A DNA stretch of 64,000 bases, taken from JBAOHV01 sp963714875 (lineage in GTDB: Bacteria; Actinomycetota; Acidimicrobiia; Acidimicrobiales; Microtrichaceae). The translations under genes and the position numbers were made by a program. The stretch spans positions 310,001 through 374,000 of the forward strand of contig CAVQQI010000011.1 of NCBI GenBank assembly GCA_963714875.1, in the 5' to 3' direction. Positions 16,657-25,487 of the stretch are shown here, in pieces. Within the stretch, counting starts at the first letter, position 1; the number at the start of each line of letters is the position of its first letter. Under the pieces are notes generated by a model, which saw nothing but the letters and a program-made list of their open reading frames with translations, made no database searches and had not been told where the DNA came from.

Positions 16657-17130
16657 TCAGGGCCCGACCGGGTCCGTGGTGGTCGGTGCCTCCGTGGTGG
16701 TCGGTGCCTCGGTGGTCGGCGGGGCCTGCGTCGTGGGCGGGGCCTGGGTCGTCGGCGGCGAGGTCGGCGGAACTGCGGTGGTGTCCGGGGTGGACGTGGT
16801 GGTCACCTCGGTGGTGGTGGTCGACTCGGTGGTCGTGGTCGTGTCGTCGGTACCCGAGTCGTTGTTGACGACGAGGAAGATGATGAGCACCACCGCGATG
16901 ATCAGCAGACCGATGATCGCGACCGCCCATCCCGGAACACCGTTCTGTCCTGCAGGCGGACCCTGTTGCTGCCCTGGGGCGGGGGGCACCGTGCCCTGAG
17001 CACCGGCGCCGGCGGGTGCGTTCGGATCGCCCGGCGGCGGCACGTCGGCAGCGGGCATCGCTGCGGTGGGATCGACCGCCTGGGTCGGTTCGTCGGGCTG
17101 GTAGCCACCGTCTGGCGGAACGTTGCTCAC
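16657..17130 (-). CDS. Thr/Pro-rich membrane-anchored protein
   Basis: A 157-residue protein with a Pro/Gly-rich N-terminus (about 1-65), a single membrane helix (GWAVAIIGLLIIAVVLIIF, about 66-88), and an external tail of Thr, Pro, Glu and Ala with repeats such as PPTTQA and PTTTEA. The tail resembles O-mannosylated cell-surface stalks of actinobacteria. The start is the GTG at 17130, which has GAGGAGG seven bases upstream; the frame is open further upstream but without this support. No enzymatic domain is visible. It follows the MarP-like protease gene on the same strand. Confidence 0.75.
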   Translation of the reverse strand: MSNVPPDGGYQPDEPTQAVDPTAAMPAADVPPPGDPNAPAGAGAQGTVPPAPGQQQGPPAGQNGVPGWAVAIIGLLIIAVVLIIFLVVNNDSGTDDTTTTTESTTTTEVTTTSTPDTTAVPPTSPPTTQAPPTTQAPPTTEAPTTTEAPTTTDPVGP

Positions 17131-17197
17131 AGGAGGACCTCCTCGTGGTCGAGCGTTCACGGTATCGAGCCGGCGGCCCCACCGGTCGGATGCCGGA

Positions 17198-18358
17198 TCA
17201 GAGCGCGCAGGGGCCGGTGCCCACCGGCGACCCGGTCCCACCCTCGAGCAGTGTGGTCAGCTCGTCGCTGTTCAGCGCATACGCGACCTCGGGGCGATCC
17301 GGTGCGACGGCGACAGCGACACCGATCACCGAGCCGTCCGAGCGCAGTACGGCGCTCCCGGAATCACCCGGTTCGAGCTCCGCCGCCAGAGCCAGGACGG
17401 CGCGATCGACCACGGTGTTGTCATAGATGTCGTACCCGCGTGCCTGTATGAGTTGGCCGACCTCGAACGGTGACGGTTCGAAGGGACCCCCACCGGGAAA
17501 GCCGAGGACCAGACCACGGTCGCCACGAGTCGGTGTCGCGATCGGCAGCGCGGCACGGACCAGATCGGTGCGCAACAACGCCAGATCCGTCGCCGGATCG
17601 AACGACACCACCTCGCCGACGGCCTCGGCGCCGTCGGCCGTGGTGATCTCGGTGCGGGTCGAACCAGCCACCACGTGCGCGTTGGTCACGATCAGACCGT
17701 CACCGACGAAGAATCCGCTCCCCGACTGGATGCGTGAGCACGCGTTGGACTGGAGGCGCACGGCACTGGGGGCGACCGAGTCCAGGGTTGCCTGGCTGAC
17801 GGGGCTGCCGACGGGCGCGGCGGGGATCTCGGGCGCTTCACGCAGCCCGGTGAACAGCTGCGGGGACGCGCCGCCGGCCAGTTGGCGCTCCAGCTCACGG
17901 ATCTGGTCCGGGGGCTCGGGCAGCCAACGATCGACGAATCCGGCGAGCAGCGAACCTCTGGTGGATGCCGACGGCCACCCCTCGGCATCGGCCATCACCG
18001 GCACCACCAGCCACGTCATCGCAGCGATGGCGACGATGCCCAGCAGCATCCCGCCGGTCGCGTCGATCCCGCGCACCACCGGCGACTCGACGCTCTGGCT
18101 GACCCTGGCGCCGGCCAGCGCACCGATGCCCTGGCCGATCGACGCCAGCAACACCATGAGCGCGGTCACGACCAGCACCACCGACAGGTCCGAGGCCAGG
18201 TCCAGGCGCCGCAGCAGCGCCGGCGCTACCAGGATCGCGAGTCCGAGCCCGGCGCCGGCGCCCAACCAACCGGCGAACCGGCGCACGAATCCCAGGCGCC
18301 AACCGCCGACCGCCGCAACGACGGCGAGCACGACCAGGAGCAGGTCCAGTCCGTTCAC
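17198..18358 (-). CDS. MarP-like membrane serine protease (CvpA domain plus trypsin-like domain)
   Basis: A 386-residue protein with four membrane segments in a CvpA-type domain (about 1-120) and a periplasmic trypsin-like protease domain. The triad is visible as His228 (TNAHVV), Asp258 (ATDLALL) and Ser333 (EPGDSGSA). Cys207 and Cys384 could form the disulfide that regulates M. tuberculosis MarP (Rv3671c), whose architecture is the same. MarP is needed for acid and oxidative stress resistance, and a similar role is an inference here. It directly follows trmI. Confidence 0.9.
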   Translation of the reverse strand: MNGLDLLLVVLAVVAAVGGWRLGFVRRFAGWLGAGAGLGLAILVAPALLRRLDLASDLSVVLVVTALMVLLASIGQGIGALAGARVSQSVESPVVRGIDATGGMLLGIVAIAAMTWLVVPVMADAEGWPSASTRGSLLAGFVDRWLPEPPDQIRELERQLAGGASPQLFTGLREAPEIPAAPVGSPVSQATLDSVAPSAVRLQSNACSRIQSGSGFFVGDGLIVTNAHVVAGSTRTEITTADGAEAVGEVVSFDPATDLALLRTDLVRAALPIATPTRGDRGLVLGFPGGGPFEPSPFEVGQLIQARGYDIYDNTVVDRAVLALAAELEPGDSGSAVLRSDGSVIGVAVAVAPDRPEVAYALNSDELTTLLEGGTGSPVGTGPCAL

Positions 18359-18391
18359 CGCTCGGCCACCGTCACGATCATCCCACCGGTC

Positions 18392-19166
18392 TCAGGCAGC
18401 GCCGAGGCGCGCGTGGGTGAGGAAGCCGGTGTGTCCGACCATGCGGTGATCGGGGCGCACGGCGTGTCCCTCGACGTGCCACCCGCGCTGCATCACCTCG
18501 ACGGTCTCCTGTGCGAAGAAGCGTGACGCGCTCGAGGGCCTGACGGAGCTGGCTCACCTGGGTGATGCTCGGCGTGTAGGCCACCAGGATGCCGCCCGGA
18601 CGCATCGCGGTCTCGGCGTGGGGCACGACCTGCCACGGTTCGGGGAGGTCGAGCACGACGCGGTCGATGTCGGTCGCGTCGATGCCGTCGTAGCAGTCGC
18701 GCAGTTCGACGTGGTAGCGCTCGAGCGCTGCTGGGCCGAGGAACTGCTCGACGTTGGAGCGAGCCCGGTTGGCGAAGTCCTCGCGGAGCTCGTAGCCGAT
18801 GATCTCGGCGCCTGCCCGCAACATGGCCATCGACAGCGCGCCGGAGCCGACTCCGGACTCGAGCACGCGGACACCGGGCCCGATGTCGGCGAGCATCAGG
18901 ATCGGCCCGATGTCCTTCGGGTAGATCACCTGTGCCCCGCGGGGCATCTTCAGGATGAACTCCGACAGCGTCGGGCGCATGACGACGTACGCCTGCCCGC
19001 GCCCGGTGTGGACCTTGGACCCTTCGGCGAGACCGATGACCTCGGCATGGGGGACGAAGCCGGAGTGCGAGTGGAACTCCTTGCCCTCCTTGAGCACGAC
19101 GGGGTACTTGCGCCCCTTGCTGTCGAGGAACTGGACGAGGTCGCCCTCGGTCAGGGTGCCGCTCAC
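18392..19166 (-). pseudogene. trmI: tRNA (adenine-58-N1) methyltransferase TrmI with a 3' frameshift
   Basis: SAM-dependent methyltransferase that makes m1A58 in the tRNA T-loop. The N-terminal beta domain and the Rossmann core are intact (VLESGVGSGALSMAML binds SAM; DLPEPWQV is the catalytic loop). The frame shifts by one base near 18,525. The continuing frame reads off into VTLLRTGDRRGD, while the expected C-terminus (SRFFAQETVEVMQRGWHVEG to FLTHARLGA, stop at 18392-18394) is in the next frame. The total length is 3n+1, consistent with one extra base. The GTG start overlaps the ttuA-like stop (GTGA). It may be a true disruption or a sequencing error; the lost C-terminus contributes to oligomer and tRNA contacts. 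Confidence 0.85.
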
Positions 19167-20122
19167 GTGTGGGCCTCTGGTTCTGTGGAAGGTCGGCGAC
19201 TGAGCTCGACCGGTTGACTGGTGGCCTTCTCGACGATCCTGCAGAAGGCACAGACGTCGGAGCCGCTCGGCGAACCGCAGCGCGTGCAGACCCCGATGGG
19301 CTCGTGGTCCGCTGACTCCTCGACCGCGTCGCGGAACAGCGCAGCTGCCCTGCGCAGGAAGCTGAAGTAGAAGTCCGACTTCGTTCCCGGCGACACCAGC
19401 TCGATGTCGTTGAGCGCGTCCTTGTACCCGAGGTGCTTGTTGCCCGCGGACATCGGGCACTCGTCGACGAGGTAGTCGATGCCGGTCACGATGCAGAACG
19501 CCGCCATGTCGCGCTCGGAGAGCCGGACCAGCGGTTTGACCTTCTTGGGGAAGCCGTGTGCTGCGGGGAGCACCGGCAGCTGACGTGCCAGGTACTCGGT
19601 CTGCCAGCGCAGGACGTTGCCGAACAGCACCGCCGCCTCGTCGTCGAGGTTGTGGCCGGTCACCAGCACGTCGTAGCCGCCGTCGACCGCCGCTGCGTCG
19701 AACAGATGTCGCTTGGAGGTGCCACACACCGAGCACGGCGCGCGACGAGCGGTCGACGCGCCGGTGGGGATGTCGTAGCCGTACTCACCCGGCAGGTCGA
19801 TCTCGATCAGGTGCAGGCCGCGGTCCGCGGCGAAGCGCCGGGTGTGCTCGGCCGAGGTGTCGCTGTAGTCGCCGATGCCCAGGCCGACGTACAGCCCGTC
19901 GGCGGCGTAGCCCATGCGGGTCAACAGGTCCCACACCGCCAGGGAGTCCTTGCCGCCGGAGACCGCGACCAGCACCCGGTCATCGGGGTCGAGCATGTCG
20001 AACTCGGCGATGGCGCGACTCACCTGCTCGGTGCAGAACCGAACGAAGTGCTCGGAGCAGAAGTTGGCGTTCGCCCGGCGGACGTCGACCACCGCCGGGC
20101 CGCGGCACACGCGACACTTCAC
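19163..20122 (-). CDS. ttuA: TtuA-like tRNA 2-thiouridine synthase
   Basis: ATP pyrophosphatase that thiolates uridine at tRNA position 54 (s2U/s2T) in Thermus. The 319 residues include an N-terminal zinc finger (C3, C6, C22, H25), the PP-loop SGGKDS (55-60), and three conserved cysteines C130, C133 and C222. These are the same positions I recall for the Fe-S cluster ligands of Thermus TtuA. A second zinc finger (CTRC and CAFC) is at the C-terminus. The GTG start overlaps the ttuB-like stop by four bases, and its own stop overlaps trmI, so the three genes are one translational unit. Confidence 0.9.
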   Translation of the reverse strand: MKCRVCRGPAVVDVRRANANFCSEHFVRFCTEQVSRAIAEFDMLDPDDRVLVAVSGGKDSLAVWDLLTRMGYAADGLYVGLGIGDYSDTSAEHTRRFAADRGLHLIEIDLPGEYGYDIPTGASTARRAPCSVCGTSKRHLFDAAAVDGGYDVLVTGHNLDDEAAVLFGNVLRWQTEYLARQLPVLPAAHGFPKKVKPLVRLSERDMAAFCIVTGIDYLVDECPMSAGNKHLGYKDALNDIELVSPGTKSDFYFSFLRRAAALFRDAVEESADHEPIGVCTRCGSPSGSDVCAFCRIVEKATSQPVELSRRPSTEPEAHT

Positions 20123-20328
20123 GTCGCGCCGCCCGAGATCACCGGGCGGATCTCCACCTCGTCGTCGTCATCGAGCATCGTGTCGCCCGGGACCAGCTCG
20201 CCGTTGCGCACCACCAGCACCGACTCGCGGTTCATCGCCAGGCGGTCCAACAGCACCGAGACGAGCAGGGGGCCCTGGACGGTCTCGGTCCGGGTCGGGT
20301 TGCGGAGGCTGACGTGCACGTTCCCCAT
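20119..20328 (-). CDS. ttuB: TtuB/ThiS-like sulfur carrier protein
   Basis: A 69-residue beta-grasp protein that should carry sulfur as a C-terminal thiocarboxylate to the TtuA-like enzyme. The fold is suggested by LLDRLAMNRESVLVVRNGELVPGDTMLDDDDEVEIRP. The C-terminus is VISGGAT, not a bare GG, so removal of Ala-Thr would be needed before activation. No JAMM protease or E1-like (TtuC/MoeB) gene is in the window. The start is the ATG at 20328, before the conserved strand. It overlaps ttuA. Confidence 0.85.
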   Translation of the reverse strand: MGNVHVSLRNPTRTETVQGPLLVSVLLDRLAMNRESVLVVRNGELVPGDTMLDDDDEVEIRPVISGGAT

Positions 20329-20392
20329 GATGGACGACGATCGGTACGCCCGACAGCCGGCGCGCCGACGGCGGACCGGGCGGTGGGATCGT

Positions 20393-20941
20393 TCAGTCGT
20401 AGACGCGGACCCTGGGCCGACGCCGTGCACGGGGGCGCTTGTCCCGGGCACGTCCGAAGCTGCGCTCGCGTTCGGCGTCGAGCTCTGCGGTGACCCGGGC
20501 GTAGGCCTCGTGTGCTCGAGCCTGTCGCTTCGTCGGGCGCATGACCTTGTCGAACCGGGCGCCCCGTGCGGATTCCTTGTCCAGGAGGCGACGCTGCTTG
20601 CGGCTCCCCACCCGGGCCCGTTCGAGCCGGCGCTGCGTGCGCTCGAGTCGGCGCGCCGCTCGCATCTGCGCGCGGTCAGGGCGCGCCAGCTTCCGGTCGC
20701 GCTGACGCAGGGAGGCCTGGCGGGCCGCCAGTCGCCGTTCCCTGCGGGTCGCCGGAGGCCGCGCGATGACCGTGTACGTCTCGCCGGGTCGGAGACGGAC
20801 CCTGGTCAGGCGCTCTTCGGGCCGGTCGATGGCATGGCGGACGCCGTCGGCCAGGTACACGGTCCCGCGAGCCGCCAGATCCGCGCCGATCCCGTCGCCG
20901 AAGACCTTCGACAGCAGCGTCGTGCTGAGCCCGCGCAGCAT
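20393..20941 (-). CDS. Basic coiled protein of unknown function
   Basis: A 182-residue, strongly basic protein. The first 60 residues include GLSTTLLSKVFGDGIGADLA and a short beta segment (TVYLADGVRHAID, GETYTVIARP). From about residue 62 the chain is Arg/Lys/Ala-rich and helical with no Cys. Its ATG touches the stop of the upstream small membrane protein gene (both at 20941), so the two are coupled. I do not recognise the family. A role at the membrane surface with its two neighbours is only inferred from gene order. Confidence 0.7.
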   Translation of the reverse strand: MLRGLSTTLLSKVFGDGIGADLAARGTVYLADGVRHAIDRPEERLTRVRLRPGETYTVIARPPATRRERRLAARQASLRQRDRKLARPDRAQMRAARRLERTQRRLERARVGSRKQRRLLDKESARGARFDKVMRPTKRQARAHEAYARVTAELDAERERSFGRARDKRPRARRRPRVRVYD

Positions 20942-21156
20942 CAGGCGCGTCGGACCTCGATCACCGCGGAGGCGCGCTTGCCGCCGCGCCGACCGAGCAT
21001 GAAGGCGATCACCAGCAACAGCAGGCCGACACCCACGCCGACCGCGAGCAGCTGGTTCTTGGCGCCGTCCACCTGCTCGAGGGCCTCACCCTGCAGGTCG
21101 CCGAGCTTCGACTTGATGTCGTCGGGGGTGATCTGTCGGTCCACGTGGTTGCTCAT
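20941..21156 (-). CDS. Small single-span membrane protein
   Basis: A 71-residue protein with an acidic amphipathic N-terminal half (DDIKSKLGDLQGEALEQVDGAKNQ), one membrane helix (about 38-55), and a basic tail GRRGGKRASAVIEVRRA. It resembles the DUF3618-type small proteins that accompany holin-like membrane proteins in actinobacteria. Its ATG overlaps the stop of the preceding gene by four bases (21153-21156). Confidence 0.75.
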   Translation of the reverse strand: MSNHVDRQITPDDIKSKLGDLQGEALEQVDGAKNQLLAVGVGVGLLLLVIAFMLGRRGGKRASAVIEVRRA

Positions 21157-21593
21157 CGTCGGCCTCCCGGCGTCGAGGTGCTGGAACTCGCCGCGACCGC
21201 AGCGCCGTGCGCCGTGTCCGCCGATGACGAGTTCAGGAACTTCATCAGGCGCCACATGAACAGGGCGACCAGGACGAGACCTGCGAACAGCGTCGCCAGG
21301 TACGGCACCCAGGACCACGTCGGATCCGTCAGTTGGTCGATCTGCTGCAGGCCCCTCAGCAGCGCCAGCAACAGCATCGCGAGCCCCATTCCGATCATCA
21401 GCGACCCGACGAGGCCGAAGCCCAGGTAGCGGCCGAGCGTCTTGAGGGGGTCGATGGTCTCCTGCTTCGCGTAGCCGACGACCAGGGTCTTCAGCTCGGA
21501 GATCTGGGTGGCGGCGCCCTTGGGTGCGGACTTGGCCGACCATGGGCGGCCGGTTGGCTGTGGCACGAGGTCCTCCAGTGCGATCGGTGTCAT
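21153..21593 (-). CDS. Holin-superfamily-like membrane protein
   Basis: A 146-residue protein with an amphipathic segment (ISELKTLVVGYAKQETIDPLKTLGRYLG, about 30-58) and two membrane helices (about 58-80 and 96-117). This pattern resembles the actinobacterial phage-holin-like family (PF07332 type), which is widespread in chromosomes and not evidence of a prophage. It starts a three-gene overlapping unit. Function is unknown; envelope roles have been proposed for relatives. Confidence 0.7.
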   Translation of the reverse strand: MTPIALEDLVPQPTGRPWSAKSAPKGAATQISELKTLVVGYAKQETIDPLKTLGRYLGFGLVGSLMIGMGLAMLLLALLRGLQQIDQLTDPTWSWVPYLATLFAGLVLVALFMWRLMKFLNSSSADTAHGAAVAASSSTSTPGGRR

Positions 21594-21629
21594 TTGTAGC
21601 AGGTACCCACCACCCCGGCGGTGAGTCGC

Positions 21630-22271
21630 TCACTCCTGACCGAAGCTGCGCCGCGCCTCGAGCAGCAGGTGCTGCTCCTCGATGAGCTCCTCGAGCAGCT
21701 CCACACGGCCGGACAGCCCGGGCGAGCGCAGTACTCGTACACGGTCATGCGCGCCGAGCGGACTCACGGTCGCCAACTGGTACACACGCAGCTCGTCGTC
21801 CAGACTCAGCGCGGCGTCGTCGAGCGTCGGGACCAGGCCCAGCTCTGCAGCGAGGGCGATGAGCTGGCGCACCGAACCCTCGAGTCGGTCGATGGCATCG
21901 CCCATCGCGGCGTCGCCCGGGGCCGGGTCGTCGGGCCAGTCCGAGACCAGGGCCCGTGGGAACGGGTCGTCGTCCAACCAGTCCTCGACGGTGACCCGCC
22001 GGATGCCGACCGCGACCAGCGTCACCAACCCGTCGTCGTGCCGGGTGAAGTCGACGATCCGAGCGATGCAGCCGACCGATGCGCGGACATCGCCTCCCCC
22101 GACCTCGTTGCCCCGCTCGATCAGGACCGAGCCGAACTCTGGTTCATCCGCGAGCAGGACGGTGTCGACCAGCACCCGGTAGCGGGGCTCGAACACCCGC
22201 AGCGGCAGGACCATGCCCGGCAACAACACGGATCCGAGCGGGAACATGGGGAGCTCGTAGGGCTGCGACAT
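21630..22271 (-). CDS. Lon N-terminal-domain (LON-N) protein
   Basis: A 213-residue stand-alone LON substrate-binding domain without ATPase or protease parts. The signature PMFPLGSVLLPGMVLPLRVFEPRYR (8-32) and GCIARIVDF are characteristic. The C-terminal half is helical with a LLEELIEEQHLLLEARR end. Such proteins are thought to bind unfolded or regulatory substrates, but the function is undefined. It lies four bases after the PBP4 gene, and GGAGGG precedes the ATG. Confidence 0.88.
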   Translation of the reverse strand: MSQPYELPMFPLGSVLLPGMVLPLRVFEPRYRVLVDTVLLADEPEFGSVLIERGNEVGGGDVRASVGCIARIVDFTRHDDGLVTLVAVGIRRVTVEDWLDDDPFPRALVSDWPDDPAPGDAAMGDAIDRLEGSVRQLIALAAELGLVPTLDDAALSLDDELRVYQLATVSPLGAHDRVRVLRSPGLSGRVELLEELIEEQHLLLEARRSFGQE

Positions 22272-22275
22272 CCGC

Positions 22276-23985
22276 TCAGCCCTCCGGCGTGCCCGGTGCG
22301 AGTGGGGCCAGCTGGGCCGGATCCGGCGTCGCCGGGTACCCGAGCATCGCCTGGAGCAGATCGGCCTGCAGCGCGGTGTCCGCAGCGGTCACCTGCCCCC
22401 CGGGACGGGTGATCAGGAACGCGAAGCCGAGATCGGCCTCAGGCACCGTCCGCAGCCAGCCGGACAACGCGGTCACCGGGCGCAGCGTGCCGGTCTTGGC
22501 GCGGACCCGTCCGCTCAGGTCCTCGTCGAGCAGCTTGTCGTCCAGTGTGCCGTCCTCCCCAGGGCGGGCGAGTCCCGCTGCGATGACGCCATCGGGACCG
22601 TCGCGTTCGAGCAGCGATGCCAGCAACGCACAGTTCAGGCGGTTCTCCTCGGACAGCCCTGAACCATCAGCGAGCACCACTCCCTCGGCCGGGAGACCCG
22701 AGCCGTCGAGCCACTCGCGGATCGCCGTCAGCCCGGCGTCGGTACTGCCGGTGCCGGCGGTCTGCAGGCCGATCTCCTTGACCAGCATCTCGACGGTCGT
22801 GTTGTCCGAGAACCGCAGTGCCTCATCGATGATCTCCGCGATCGGCAGCGACTCGATCTCGGTCAGGGGTGCAGCGTCGGGCGGCGCGAGGCCCGCCTCC
22901 GGGGCGCCGGCGACGGTCACGCCACGGTCCTCGAGCAGGTCGGTGAGCACACCCGCAGCGTGCACCGCAGGCTCCGCGCCGGGCCCTGCAGCGGGACTCC
23001 AGGTGTCGTCGACCACGAGCGCCGACAGCGGTGCCACCTGACCCTGGGTGATGAAGCGCTCGGGCCAGGACGGCACGGTGCGGACGTCGTCGTAGCGGGA
23101 ATCATCCCCGATCACCGAACCGGTCACCTCGCGCACACCGGTGGCGGTGATGCGGTCGGCCAGCTCGGCCAGGTCCGTCGCCTGCTGTCGCCCGTTGGGC
23201 AGCTGGGCAAGGTAGGCCTCGGTGCTGAGCAGCGGATCCCCTCCGCCGATCAGGTAGAGGTTGCCGCGCACGACGCGGCCGTCGGTCGGCACTCCGTCGG
23301 TGACCACACGGGTCGTCAGACGCGCCGCCGGGTCGAGCAGGTCCAGGGTCGCCGCAGCCGTGACGAGCTTCAGGTTGGATGCCGGGGTCAGGGGATCGGA
23401 CTCCCGCTGGGACAACAGCGGATTGGGCCCCTGACGTACCTGGACACACGTGTCGGGCGGGGCCTGTGCGAGTACCGGCGCGACGGCAGCCGACAGGTTC
23501 CGGGCCGCGACCGGCCGGGCGACGAGCTCGGGAACCCTGCGCGCGGACAGGGCAGGGGTCGTCGCCACCAGCTCGGGAGGGGACGAGGAGGCCACTGCGA
23601 CGTCGTCCTCGGCGATCCACGCGACCAGCAACGCCGCCACGGCGATCACGCCGGCGACGACTGCTGCGACGAGGATGCCGCGGGAGCCGATCCCGTCCCG
23701 CTGAACGCCGCGACCGTTGCGAGGGGATCTGCGTGTCGGATCTGCACCCCGGACTCGACGTCGCACCACCGGTGTGCCGGGCTCATCCTCGCGGGGGATC
23801 TGGCCGATGATCTCGCGTTCTCGCTGCCCCATCGGCATGCCGGCGTTCGCCTTGAACCGCTCCGGGTCCAGCGGCGTGGCACCGGCGCGTTCAGCTGGTG
23901 TCCGCCCCCGGGACTCCTTCGGCGGACCCTCGTCGTCGCCCACGGTGCGGTCCCCGTCGCCGCCCCCCTCGCCCGGGCCGCTCAC
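22276..23985 (-). CDS. dacB: D-alanyl-D-alanine carboxypeptidase, PBP4/DacB type
   Basis: Class C low-molecular-weight penicillin-binding protein that trims peptidoglycan peptides. The 569 residues start with a charged, Gly/Pro-rich cytoplasmic region of about 100 residues, then one membrane helix (about 101-123) and the peptidase domain. Catalytic motifs are SNLK (Ser203, Lys206), SDN and KTG. The long cytoplasmic extension is unusual for DacB. The GTG start at 23985 overlaps the stop of the acyl-CoA synthetase subunit gene (GTGA). Confidence 0.9.
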   Translation of the reverse strand: MSGPGEGGGDGDRTVGDDEGPPKESRGRTPAERAGATPLDPERFKANAGMPMGQREREIIGQIPREDEPGTPVVRRRVRGADPTRRSPRNGRGVQRDGIGSRGILVAAVVAGVIAVAALLVAWIAEDDVAVASSSPPELVATTPALSARRVPELVARPVAARNLSAAVAPVLAQAPPDTCVQVRQGPNPLLSQRESDPLTPASNLKLVTAAATLDLLDPAARLTTRVVTDGVPTDGRVVRGNLYLIGGGDPLLSTEAYLAQLPNGRQQATDLAELADRITATGVREVTGSVIGDDSRYDDVRTVPSWPERFITQGQVAPLSALVVDDTWSPAAGPGAEPAVHAAGVLTDLLEDRGVTVAGAPEAGLAPPDAAPLTEIESLPIAEIIDEALRFSDNTTVEMLVKEIGLQTAGTGSTDAGLTAIREWLDGSGLPAEGVVLADGSGLSEENRLNCALLASLLERDGPDGVIAAGLARPGEDGTLDDKLLDEDLSGRVRAKTGTLRPVTALSGWLRTVPEADLGFAFLITRPGGQVTAADTALQADLLQAMLGYPATPDPAQLAPLAPGTPEG

Positions 23986-25487
23986 CTCGGTCGTCCATCG
24001 ACAGCACCGGTCAGGTCCGATCCACGACGCTGCAGGTGGCTGCTGCGACGCCACAGGTGACCGAGCGCGGTGACCGCCCGGTCGGCCGAGCCGTAGCAGA
24101 GCCGACCGGTCGCCCTCACCGTCGCGGGCCCCGGGTTGTCGGGGAACGCGACGGCCAGCTCGGTCGCGGTCAGGATCGGCTTGCCCGTGGCCACCGACAC
24201 GTCATGGGCCGCCTGGGCGAAGCGGGCATCCTGACGCTCGTGGTAGGCGACGATGCGTTCGACGTCGGGGTCCTCGCCGAATGGTCCGGTCCGCAGCATG
24301 CGCGCCTGGTTCGACTGGATGCCAAGACCCAGGTACACCACGGCGTCCACGCCGTCGTCCTCGGCGATCATCGACAGGACCAGAGGGATGGTGTCTCGGG
24401 TCTCGCCGCCGGCGAGGTCGACGGGGTTCGAACGGCTCCAGCGCGGCGGGAGATGCTCGTCGATCCGGTCGCGCAGCGACGCTGGCAGATCGATCAGCTG
24501 GAGGTCGCGGTCGCGGGTGATGGCGTCCGCCGTCACGACCCCCCAACCGCCGGCGGTGGTCATGACCACCACCCGATTGCCCCGAGGCAGTGGCTGGGTG
24601 GCGAACGTCGCGGCGGCCTCGAAGGCCTCCTCGACCGTGGCGGCTCTGGTGACGCCGGCCTGGCGGCAGGCGCCGTCGAAGGTGCGATCGTCGCTGGACA
24701 ACGACCCGGTGTGGCTGGCAGCAGCCTTCGCGCCGCCCACGGTCGCACCACCCTTGACCACCACCAGCGGCATCGATGCAGCCACCTCGCGGACGGTGTC
24801 GAAGAAGCTCCTGCCGTCCGGGATGCCCTCGACGTAGGCGAGGCCGACGTCGGTGGCCGGGTCGTCGGCGTAGTGGCGCAGGTAGTCGGCCACACCGGTG
24901 GCAGCTGCGTTGCCCGCCGAGACCGCCCGCGAGATGCCCACACCGGTCGCACACGACCAGTTCATGAAGCTCGACACGAAGTTGCCCGACTGGCTCGCGA
25001 CCCCGATCCGGCCGGCGGGTGGGTACGGCGCCACGATCTGCGCACACAGCCGCGCCGGTGTCGACACGACGCCCTGACCGTTGGGTCCGGCCAGCAGGAT
25101 CCCGAGCTCGTCGCACAGCGCGACCAGCTCGGCCTCGTCGGCCCGGCCCTGCTCCCCCGCCTCGCCGTAGCCCGCCGAGGTCAGGAACGCGGCGCGCACA
25201 CCTTTGGCCGCGGCGGTGCGGAGCAGCGATGGGTTCGCCGATTTCGGCGTGCACACGAACATCAGATCTGCGGCGCCCTCGGGCAACTCATCCAGGCTGC
25301 GCAGCGTCTCGATGCCCAGCACGGGACTGCCCTCGAGGTTCGTCGCGAACACGTTGCCGCGGTAGCCGTTGGCCAGGAGGTTGTGCAGGCTCACGAAGCC
25401 GAACTTGCCGGGGTGGGTGGATGCCCCGGCGATGACCACGCCACGGGGGTCGAACAGGGCGGCGAACTGCTCCGGGGTCGGGCTCAT
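23982..25487 (-). CDS. NDP-forming acyl-CoA synthetase, alpha (CoA-binding) subunit
   Basis: A 501-residue subunit with an N-terminal CoA-binding Rossmann domain (PRGVVIAGASTHPGKFGF, about 14-31) and succinyl-CoA-ligase-like domains. ASHTGSL contains the histidine that is phosphorylated during catalysis. The enzyme interconverts an acyl-CoA and NDP with an acid, CoA and NTP; the acyl substrate cannot be told from sequence. Its ATG overlaps the upstream ATP-grasp subunit stop, so the two subunits are made together. Confidence 0.88.
   Translation of the reverse strand: MSPTPEQFAALFDPRGVVIAGASTHPGKFGFVSLHNLLANGYRGNVFATNLEGSPVLGIETLRSLDELPEGAADLMFVCTPKSANPSLLRTAAAKGVRAAFLTSAGYGEAGEQGRADEAELVALCDELGILLAGPNGQGVVSTPARLCAQIVAPYPPAGRIGVASQSGNFVSSFMNWSCATGVGISRAVSAGNAAATGVADYLRHYADDPATDVGLAYVEGIPDGRSFFDTVREVAASMPLVVVKGGATVGGAKAAASHTGSLSSDDRTFDGACRQAGVTRAATVEEAFEAAATFATQPLPRGNRVVVMTTAGGWGVVTADAITRDRDLQLIDLPASLRDRIDEHLPPRWSRSNPVDLAGGETRDTIPLVLSMIAEDDGVDAVVYLGLGIQSNQARMLRTGPFGEDPDVERIVAYHERQDARFAQAAHDVSVATGKPILTATELAVAFPDNPGPATVRATGRLCYGSADRAVTALGHLWRRSSHLQRRGSDLTGAVDGRPR

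Noticed and set aside
17125..17145. Palindromic AGGAGGTCCTCCT at the ribosome-binding site of the Thr-rich protein gene, possible translation-blocking hairpin
   Set aside because: The arms are separated by only one base, so they cannot form a local hairpin in the mRNA.
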